Origin: Aedes albopictus | Lineage: Eukaryota > Arthropoda > Insecta > Diptera > Culicidae | Reading direction: 5' to 3' | Assembly: GCF_035046485.1 (NCBI RefSeq) | Contig: NC_085137.1 | Span: 343,532,505 to 343,596,504 of the forward strand | DNA: 64,000 nt | Shown: piece after piece, positions 55,664-64,000 of the stretch | Layout: each line of letters begins with the position of its first letter | Position numbering within the stretch: the stretch's first letter is position 1 | Translations under genes and position numbers: made by a program | Notes under the pieces: generated by a model | Database searches by the model: none | What the model saw: only the letters and a program-made list of their open reading frames with translations | Told to the model about the DNA's origin: nothing

Positions 55664-56518
55664 TTGGAGATTCCGCCAGGGCGATTTTTGGGAAATGACC
55701 CTTTTTCCTAAAAACTAAAAAAAAAATATTTTTTTGTAATATTTTTTTAATTTTTGTCATTTTCCAATATTTTCTTTTTTTTCAATGCCCCTATACAATC
55801 TAGATGTTGGAAAGATTGTGTTTACATTGACAGGAGAACCTTTTTACTGATGATAAAACTACTGTTTTTTGAGCAAAATTTCCTATGTACTTTCTTTTAT
55901 TTTCAACAGTGAAAGTTTTATCTGCTACTACTATTCATATGCGTCATTTCGCTAAAAAGATTTATTATATCACTTTTACTGAATGAACCATATTACAAAT
56001 ATTAAAAAAATCTTTGTCGGATGGTCAAATATGGATTTGTTTTTATTCCTGGGTGGTTGGCAGTGGATTCATGAACAAAAAAGGGTGTCGTGGATACTAG
56101 TAACAACGCATAAAGTTCCAGATTCAGTAAAAGCGTAATATTGCCGTTCTAGACAAGATATTTTAAATATTTTTTTTTGAAAAACGACGTATATGAATAG
56201 TATTGTCAGATAAAACTTTCATCGTTGAAAATTAAGAAAAAACCTATTTCTTAGCATTTTTCATCAAAATTGGTTAAATGTGTGTATTTAACCAATTTTG
56301 ATGAAAAATGCTAAGAAATAGGTACGGCTGGCAAAATAAACACAATGTTTCCAAAACCAAAACCCTTCAGGATTACCTAGGACCTTTAAGGGCTATAAAA
56401 TATAAAAATATTGAAAAAGTTAGACAAGTGAAAAAATATTACGAAAAAATTTTTTTTCTCTGGGAATTTTAATGAAAAGGGATTTAAAAAAATTCCTCCT
56501 GGTGGATTCGCCAATTAT
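55664..56518. mobile_element. Long palindromic element
   Basis: The left part (GGAGATTCCGCCAGG, TTGTGTTTACATTGACAG) is repeated in reverse on the right (GGTGGATTCGCCAA, AAATAAACACAATG) over about 170 bp. A second inner pair (GAAAGTTTTATCTG, ACTATTCATATGCG) covers about 55 bp. No coding frame. Ends and target duplication are not resolved. Confidence 0.72.
56242..56323. repeat. Perfect 38-bp palindrome with 6-nt loop
   Basis: Arms 56242-56279 and 56286-56323 are exact inverse copies (beginning ACCTATTTCTTAGC), with a GTGTGT loop. It lies inside the palindromic element above. Confidence 0.9.
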
Positions 56519-57353
56519 TTTTTTTTAGAAAATCAAAATGTTCTACAAAAAATGCTTCAAATATATTTAATTTTGAGGTAGAGAACCTTGACTTCTCGAA
56601 CATTGTTTTTTGGACAGCTTGTTGCATGTATGTACAAGTGAATAATGTTGATAGCTGATGATAGCTGGTAAGAAACAATATCAGTATATTGACTCGCATA
56701 TCAGTCCCATTTGTAAAAAATAGACATTGAAAAACGCCACTTGAAGTTTGACTTGTTTCCATGCAAAGCTTTGAGAAAACACCAAATATTTCGATTCGGG
56801 GTCAAATTGATCAGCGGGGTGAAATTGATCATTCGAGTACTACATTGTAATTCCATACTAGGAACCAACCACTTATTCTTTAATTTTTTTTTTGTCAATT
56901 TTTCTGCTGAAGTATTGTCACTGATTGTACACTCATCTTACTTACAGGTTACATTTCTGGAGCCAAACTTTCAAAAAACCATAAAAACCAAAAGTTTTTT
57001 TTAAGTATTCTTGTGTTATCTTTTTACAGTTACCGCACACAAAATCTTTCTTCCTGTTCATTTTTTCTGGTTCATACGCAAGCAATTCTTTTGATGTCAC
57101 TTTATCGATGTTGTTGTCATCACTTTACTAATGCGTCAACAAACGAATCTGATGAATCAAGATTTGGGTGCACGGTGAAAAGAATTGTTTTCGATATTCG
57201 GCTCAAATTTAATTTGTAAAATAATTAATTTTCGTTGAAAACAAATATATAAGTTCGAAATAGTGTCCTTGACCGTCTTATCAAATGTTCAGTTATCGGT
57301 AAGTCAATTCAATATATCCCAGAATAGTGCAGTTTTTTTATTGTGTGTTCAGA
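56519..57353. other. Spacer
   Basis: Short frames (65-92 codons on both strands) without domains. GGGGTCAAATTGATC and GGGGTGAAATTGATC near 56800-56830 are a further reiterated short word. Confidence 0.4.
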
Positions 57354-57522
57354 GGGCCGTACACAAATTACTTCACGCCATTAGGGGGAGGGGGCTTTGC
57401 AGAACGTGATGACCCATACAAAAAATATCGAGGTATCATACAAAAAGTGTGGCATTGTGGGGAGAGGGGGGGGGGGGGTTGGAATGGTCGATTTTTGCGT
57501 CACATAATTTGTGTATCACCCC
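57354..57522. mobile_element. Small MITE with GTACACAAATTAC-type ends
   Basis: GGGCCGTACACAAATTAC at the left and the inverse GTAATTTGTG-like GCGTCACATAATTTGTG at the right, with G-runs inside. A common mosquito MITE style; target duplication not resolved. Confidence 0.7.
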
Positions 57523-57597
57523 AGACTACCCACCAAGCCAGAAGAATCATAAGAGTCTGAAAAAGCTAAACAAAGTGACATGTTCATTTTTTTTTTA

Positions 57598-57797
57598 AGA
57601 CACGGGCACGTTTAATGCTTCCAGTGAGCTATTTGCTCTTTGAAGGAAGCACGACACTAGACAACGGACTAGCATGCAACGCCCAGTGGAACAGCCGAAA
57701 ACTTTTCCTGACAGCTACGGCGGGAATCGAACCCGCGCTCCTTAGCACGATGCGACTTAAGGCTTGGTGACCTTAGCCGCACGACCACGAAGCCACA
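57598..57797 (-). mobile_element. tRNA-derived SINE, minus strand
   Basis: Reading minus: GGCTTCGTGGTCGTGCGG head, B box GGGTTCGATTCCCGCC, body with CCACTGGGCGTTGCATG and TTGTCTAGTGTCG. Same family as 29355, apparently full-length. Confidence 0.82.
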
Positions 57798-57904
57798 ATT
57801 TCACTTTTAATTTCTAATCTGCTAAAATTGAAATGAAATATTAAAATTGTTTGAGGAATACATTTTTCGATCTTCAGTTATACGTATTTGTTTGTATGAC
57901 TTTA

Positions 57905-59252
57905 GGACATTTGGTCGAATGACATTTGGTCGAAAGTACGTTTGGTCGAAACTCATTTTATGGATGAAGAAGTATATGACATTTCGTCGAATAAACAATT
58001 CGTCGAATGGACATCTGGTCTAAATGCACTAACTGATGAAAAGAGATTTGAGTGGAAATAGTTATTTATGTAACGGGTTGCAAAAAAGTTGATTTTTTCA
58101 GCACGAGTCGTACATTTATCCAACGAGGCTTGCCGAGTTGGATAAATACGAAGAGTGCTGAAAAATCGAGTTTTGCAACGAGTAACATACAAAATTTTAT
58201 GCAATGATTTTTTCATTATACAACCCATTTGGGTTGCATAATATTCATAATGCAACTCAAATTAGTTGCATTATGAACATTATGCAACTATTTTTCATTA
58301 TGCAACTCATTTCAGTTGCATAATGAACCAGTACGGAAAAGTTGAACATTATGATACCAAAATGAGTTACATAAAATTCAAATTACGATACTGAATTGCA
58401 TAAATAATATTATAGATTTCGGTCCTAATTAATATGTTACTGAACTTATTTGGTTCAAAGTACGTATGATCGAATGAACGTTAAGTCATATAGCAATTGA
58501 ATCGTGTTTAATAGTTTTAAACAATCAAAAGTAAGTATTGTAGTGTTGTGTAGTTTTCGTTGGCATTGTTGAAGCAGTTGATTTTTTATCAAAGATTTCT
58601 TCTTACTTTTAATCTCGCCTCTTCTTTTAAGTTTCATAATTTCATTGGGTATTTGTGTAGAACATACTGGTTTTTCCATCAATGATTTCTCCTTCTTTTC
58701 AACATATAATGTTCTTTCAAGTTTGTTATTTGTGCTAAGAGTGGACATGATGATTGTGATTTTTTATCAATGATTTTTCCTTCTTTTGAACATAGGCTAT
58801 TCTTTCAAGTTTCGTATTTGTACTGTGTTTAAATGTTTTGGCTGTTGCCTTTTTATCATGTTTTTTTTTCCTTCTTTGAAACATAGGCTATTCTTTCACG
58901 TTTATTGATTGCGTTTTCCTGTACCAACTGCTGAATGTTTCAGAAGAAATTCCTCCTTTTGAACACAAGCTGTTATTCCGTTTGGTATTTAGATGTTATA
59001 ACTGCACTCTTTTTCATCAGAGATTTTTCCTTCTTTCAAACATAGGCTGTTCTTTGAAGCAGTATTGCAATTGAACTCAACGCCAACCAGAAATGATTCG
59101 ACTAAACGTCATTCGATCAAATGTCTTTCGGCCAAATATCATAGATCCTCAACAAAATGAGTTTCGACCAAATGTCCATTCGACCAAATGTCATTCGACT
59201 AAACGTCATTCAACCAAATGTCTTTCGACCAAATGATTTTCGACCAAATGTC
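57905..59252. mobile_element. Foldback-like element with tandem-repeat ends
   Basis: The left end is about seven copies of a ~15-16-bp unit GACATTTGGTCGAAT. The right end (59090-59252) is about ten copies of the inverse unit ATTCGACCAAATGTC. The intervening ~1 kb holds two nested palindromic patches and isolated units. Inverted ends built of tandem repeats are the design of foldback/Galileo-type elements. No transposase frame. Confidence 0.75.
58070..58188. mobile_element. Nested palindromic MITE
   Basis: GTAACGGGTTGCAAAA at the left is matched in reverse at the right, with further pairs TTTTTCAGCAC/GTGCTGAAAAA and ATTTATCCAAC/GTTGGATAAAT. Directly right, 58200-58340 repeats TTGCATAATGA words in both orientations. 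Confidence 0.72.
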
Positions 59253-60039
59253 ATAGATCCGTTTGTATCGTGTTTTATGTGCGGGGTAGGCCGAACGAGG
59301 GGACTATGAAGCAATCCAATACCCTATTAAATTTGCTAGAAAATTGTCCAGTTTTGTGTTACAGGATCCATTACGGGTTATGCGGGTACTTTTAATATGA
59401 GACGCTCATGATTTGCTATTTTTTTCACAAAATGACACAAAAATCCGCAATTTCCATTATGATTTTTAAAAGTAAGTTGAAAATGACACATAACGTTAAC
59501 TCAAAAGAGGTGAAAAGCCAAATGGGTCTGATGTACGAGTGGATAGATATATACCTATAGATATACATCTTTACCAAACTATGTATGTATAATACAGGAA
59601 ATGATACACTATGTATGTATAATACAGGAAATGTCACTTATCGTTGAGAGCCATTAAGGTAGTCCACCTGATTTAGGGCGTAAATTCATTAATAGAGAAG
59701 GTCATTTATTACTTCAATGAAAAAAGGTTTATCGCCATATTTTTATAAAAATCGTATAATACAGAATTATGTTTAAATTGAATCGAAATCAACAAATGTC
59801 ATGTCAACGGTTATATGCAATTCACTGCAATCAATCACAATTGCATGGTTTTTAGGAGAAATTTGAGGAAGCCGTAATTTTAAGAATTTCACAACTTTCA
59901 TAAATATGTTTATCTTAAAAAATCTTAGTAAAAAATTATAAATTTATTCCCAAAAATAGGAAAACACCGAGCATAAAACAGGCAATGAATCTAACTCAGC
60001 ATTTATTGTGAGAACTGTGAATGAACTAAAAAATTGGGA
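59253..60039. other. AT-rich spacer
   Basis: No gene. A 26-bp unit containing CACTATGTATGTATAATAC is duplicated in tandem near 59580-59635. Confidence 0.45.
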
Positions 60040-61470
60040 ATTCAAAGAACAATGGAATATTTCTAAAATATCATCCGGCAAATCCTTTGGGAAATCTCTC
60101 AGTAACGACTTTAGATCTAAAGAAGGATCCCTTTTGGAAACTTCTCCAAAAGCTTCTTGAAAAAAAAAATAATTGAAAGTTCTTTGAAAATTTCATTGGC
60201 AAAACTTTTTCATGAGAATTCCATCGTAAGTGTATTGCATTCAGTTCAGGAATTCATTTAGTAATCAATTCAGCAATGACTCTGGGAATTCTTTCGCAAA
60301 TTTTTATTTTCATCGTTTTGGCAATTACTTCGGTTTTCTTCAGATTTATTTTTCGGGCGTTTTGTGTTATTCTTTTGGGAATTACTTTATCAGTTGCATT
60401 CCAAATTTCGCGGATTATTTATTTGAGGAATCTTTCGGCAATAGTTCAAGAAAAAATCCTTGCAGAAGGATATTATTAAAATCTTTTGTGAATTCCTTCT
60501 GCAATTTAAACATATTTTTTAGACATTTTTGTGAACTTTTCAGCAATGGCTTTGGGAGTTCCTGAGATAATTTCTTTCGGAATGTCTATAGCCATCTCTT
60601 TGAAACCTGCTTCGAAAATGTCTTAAGGATTTTCATAAACATATTTTGTGACTTTTTATGTTAATTTCTTCAGCAAACATTTTAGCAATTCTTTCAGAAC
60701 TTCTTTCGCGCCTTCGAATATAGCTTTGAAAATTTATTTGAGAATTTCTTCGAAAATTCCGTCAGTTATTAATTTAAAAGGTCCTCCAGCATATTTTTTT
60801 GAGAGGTCCTTCGATTTGTTTGTTGTTTCTCGCGGCAACGTCTTATGAAGTTCGTTCGACAACTCCGATGGAATATTTTTCTGGCAACTCCATTGGAATT
60901 CCATTGGTAATTTTTCTAGAAATTCCTGAGGCAATTTGTTTGAAAATTATTAGAAAACTTATTTTGAAATTTGCCAGGAAGTTTTACGGAAATTTCTTCT
61001 GTTATTTTTCTGTGGCACTTTCTTCATGAATTCCTTTGGAAATTGATTTGATAATACAATTTTAAAATGCTTACGGCTATTCTTTTAAAGCGCTATGACT
61101 ATTTAAATTCATTTGAGAATTCCTTCGGTAATTATTTTGTTTGACTTTGCAAAAGAAATTATCTGCGAAATTTTCAAAGGAGCGGCGGAAGAAATTTCTG
61201 AAGGAGTTTAAAAAAAAAACTAAGAATTGTGGAAAGAATTCCAAAATAGCCTGTGAAATGTACAAAGGAATGGCTAAAATAATTTTGATATAAATTGCAA
61301 TACAACTTACCATGACATTTTTGAAGAATATATTATAGATATTACCGATAATTATTTTTGAAGTAATTTCCTTGGAAATTTATAGAGCAATTGCTGAAAA
61401 AAATCCAATAAAATACCGAATAAATTTTAAAAGAATAACCAATTCCAAAAGAAATTTCTGAAAGATTTCA
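60040..61470. repeat. Degenerate repeat tract, ~1.4 kb
   Basis: Dense variants of TTTGGGAATTTC, TTCTTCGGCAATT and GAATTCCTTC, mostly in one orientation. Frames of 66-111 codons on both strands are compositional and Phe-rich. This is the longest tract of the type in the window. Confidence 0.65.
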
Positions 61471-61487
61471 TATCGTACTTTTTTTAT

Positions 61488-61752
61488 TCTCTTCTTCTTC
61501 TTCTTTATGGCTCGACGTCCGCACTGGAACTTGGACTGCCTCATTTCAACTTAGTGTTCTTTGAGCACTTCCACAGTTATTAATTGAAGGGCTTTCTTTG
61601 CCTGCCATTGCATGAATCTGTATCTTGTGAAGCAAGGACAATGATACACTATGCCCAGGGAGTCGAGAAAGTTTTCCCGACTCGAGCGGGAATCGAACTC
61701 ACCGTCTCCGGATTGGCGATCCATAGCCTTAACCACTAGGCTAACTGGAGAC
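61488..61752 (-). mobile_element. tRNA-derived SINE, full length
   Basis: Minus strand: a head with TAGTGGTTAAGGCTATGG and B box GAGTTCGATTCCCGC, then a body shared with 7412-7692, ending in a (GAA)n tail. It belongs to the same family with a different tRNA-like head. Confidence 0.82.
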
Positions 61753-61942
61753 CTTTTTCTCATTTTACGTTATTAACACTCAAATGCCGATGTCTAAAAA
61801 AAAGTTGGAACGGTAATATCGGCCGTTACAAGTCCGATTTCAAAAACTTTTTCAACAACGATTTTTTTTTTGTGGATCTCAGGATGAGTAAACGTGTTTT
61901 GATTTTTTGCTCTGATCAAAATTTCTAGTACTAATAAACCTG

Positions 61943-62183
61943 GACTGCCCATATTCGCATAGTCGATGTAAGCTTTACTGTACTTTTCGACATACTTTTG
62001 GAATTTTAACAATGAATAAATATAAAGTTCAAGGGTTTTTCCGCGTTGACATCTAACTAAGGGTTAGATCTTGTGATCTTTTGAATAAAACTGGTCACAA
62101 ATATGCACACGCTTTAGAAATTAGCTTTTTTTCGGTGGCATTGCCAATGGTGGTTACATCGACTATGCGAATATGGGCAGTGG
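61943..62183. mobile_element. MITE with 26-bp perfect inverted repeats
   Basis: CTGCCCATATTCGCATAG and following bases at 61946-61972 recur exactly inverted at about 62153-62180. No coding frame. Confidence 0.75.
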
Positions 62184-62551
62184 AGCAAGTTGTTATAAAT
62201 TTCATAAGTTTTTATGTTTGCGCAGAACTTTGAATTTGTAGCGATAACCACATGGTATTTTGGTGGTTTTTTGCTGGCACAAGTGTTAAAGCAAGCAATT
62301 TGATTGTAACGATTATTTATCACTCAACGTACTACAATATATTCAAAAAAAAATACTACGTATAATACAGAAAAAAGTATATTTTGTGGAAATGTATCCA
62401 TTGAAGATCAAGTAATTTCGAACAACTTTTCCGAAGAAACCATATTTATATCTCATATTCTGATTTATCGACCGTATTCTATTAATAACTAAATCATTTT
62501 ATGGCTATATCGGTCTTTTTCTACTCAATGTTTAAGGGAGTAGAAATCAAA

Positions 62552-62945
62552 GTGGATAATGAAATGATAGATATGATATATATTCTCTAGGTTGCGAACA
62601 AGTATGAAAATTTTCATATATATGGATAATGAAGTGATAGATATGATAGTATTCGCTAGGTTGCGAACAAGTAGGAAAATTTTCATAGAAGGTGAAATTT
62701 AGGCAAGTAGGACATGTATTGAACGAATACATCGATAGAACGTGTGATGAAGACAGAACATACATAGGCAGTCGGGTGCCTGAAACTTTTGCCAGTCTTG
62801 GTAAGGTGGTCGTACGGCAGAAGTTTCACGCATTAGATGTATTCGCTCAATACATGGCCTACTTGCCTAAATTTCACCTTCAATGAAAATTTTCATACTT
62901 GTTCGCAACCTAGCGAATACTATCATATCTATCATTTCATTATCC
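62552..62945. mobile_element. Large palindromic element with a duplicated arm end
   Basis: Arms of about 110 bp (62623-62735 and 62845-62945) are inverse copies with landmarks GGATAATGAA, CTAGGTTGCGAACAAGTA and TGAAATTTAGGCAAGTAGG. The outer 70 bp of the left arm is present twice in tandem (62552-62622 and 62623-62690). Confidence 0.8.
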
Positions 62946-63013
62946 TTGGCTAACGCTTATCCTTGAAAAGTTTACCAAAGCCGGAAGCAAAGACAAACAG
63001 ACGTTTCACTCTA

Positions 63014-63974
63014 ACGGGTGGTCACTAAATAACGGGAATGCTTTGAATGTGCTCTTAAAAATATATGATCTTTAAAAATGGCAATCTGAATTTAACTATC
63101 ATAAAGGTTTAACAATGTACGTCCATGGAAAATATAAAATTTAAGAAAGTTGAACGTAGTAATTTGTACAGTATTTTTTTGCAGTGATGTTGGAGCAACT
63201 GCTTTGTACGACTTTTCAGAGTTTACTTTCACGCATTTTCTGCGTCTGTGAAATCGTTGGTCAAAATAAATGGTTTCTCAGCTACCTTTAGCATCTACAC
63301 ACTCAAACAGTAATAAGAAAAAATGGGGATACTGACTTATTTTTTTTTTTTTGCTTTGGTTGTAGCCTTTTCCCGTAAATGACATTTATAGAAATTTCCA
63401 AAAAATGTTATTTTTCTGTATCACCAAAACGTGTCGATGTAATTTGTGCACTGCGGTTCATTGTTGAACTTTTTTTTTGCTATTTTTTTTTATAACGAAC
63501 CATTTACATGTTGTTCAATGTGTAAATGTGATTTGATGTAAATATTTGTTATTTAACAAGGCATTCTATTGATTTATCCAGCCCATGTCACAAAAGAAGA
63601 TTTTATTATGTGAAATGATATCATGCTTATTGGTTTTGCTAGTTTTCCTCTATTTCCTTCAGGATCTGTTTCTTGGGATGCCGAAATGTGGAATTCATTC
63701 AAAACCGGGCGGGTTCTAGTTTTATAATGGTTTACTATTAACTTTTTTTACGGTTGTTTTGAGCAATCAGTAGAGCCGTCCAAGGCGTTTTGGTAGTGCT
63801 TCCTGTTTCAATGTCGTTTTCTGCAGAACAGAATAAGTTGTCACAAAATAAAAAATACGCTGACTTTGTGGATAGATAGACGATGGTTTTGTCTAAAAAA
63901 TGTTTACTCTATGGACGCTTCTATTGTTTTTAATCAGCTGCTAAAAGCATTCCCGTTATTTAGTGGCCACCCGT
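63014..63974. mobile_element. Mariner-like non-autonomous element, 961 bp
   Basis: TA at 63012-63013 and 63975-63976. The ends are ACGGGTGGTCACTAAATA and the inverse of ACGGGTGGCCACTAAATA, extending to ACGGGAATGCTTT (about 31 bp). Size and TA target fit the mariner class, but no frame over 60 codons remains inside. Confidence 0.85.
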
Positions 63975-64000
63975 TACTCACTTCTCATCGTTACCCTTTT

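Noticed and set aside
1..64000. CRISPR arrays, operons, ribosome binding sites
   Set aside because: The sequence is eukaryotic; the only regular arrays are the 151-bp tandem repeat and the short repeat ends of the foldback-like element, neither with spacers.
1..64000. Endogenous copies of RNA viruses, which are frequent in Aedes
   Set aside because: No frame shows nucleocapsid, glycoprotein or polymerase motifs of rhabdo- or flaviviruses; RT-containing frames belong to retroelements.

Overview
The window looks like intergenic or intronic chromosome of a culicine mosquito, most likely Aedes. The signs are tRNA-derived SINEs of the Feilai type, many TA- and 8-bp-target MITEs, mdg3/gypsy LTR elements, jockey/I-type retroposons, long AT-rich spacers, and one insect cuticle-protein gene with a typical tiny first exon. 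The assignment rests on repeat style and the cuticle gene, not on a database match.

Layout. 1-4845: a minus-strand Ty3/gypsy element running off the left edge (RT, protease, intact Gag, tRNA-Lys primer site, one LTR). 5638-7080: a GT microsatellite, then a ~151-bp tandem repeat. 7412-7692: a SINE with its target duplication. 8033-8890: a MITE-like element. 9330-11890: two decayed LINEs, 5' side to 5' side. 12628-14253 and 15935-18986: two non-LTR retroposons with exact target duplications, Inr+DPE promoters and a shared 3' hairpin, neither with a reverse transcriptase. 20814-21723 and 22174-22580: TA-type and hAT-type non-autonomous DNA elements. 24450-36200: SINEs, MITEs and long tracts of a degenerate GAAATTCCT-like repeat. 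36229-40678: a complete 4,450-bp Ty3/gypsy element of the mdg3 type with 121-bp LTRs and a GTTAT duplication. 41395-43440: a LINE carrying a palindromic retroposed insert. 43766-43952: a hAT MITE. 44137-44313: a possible orphan host exon. 45885-51037: mostly repeats. 51038-54230: mostly non-repetitive DNA that contains the only firm host gene, an RR-1 cuticular protein (53606-54109, minus). 54706-63974: mariner-like elements, palindromes, a foldback-like element with tandem-repeat ends, SINEs and more degenerate repeat.

The genes do not form a pathway; apart from the cuticle gene and the putative exon, the coding sequence belongs to transposable elements. The most unusual signal is in the mdg3-like element. 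At the edge of its 3' LTR, where a polypurine tract should prime plus-strand DNA, it has a 16-nt segment identical to nucleotides 1-16 of tRNA-Leu, while its minus-strand primer site resembles the 3' part of the same tRNA. This suggests a tRNA-Leu fragment may prime the second strand. Comparisons with tRNAs and TE families are from memory; no search was run.
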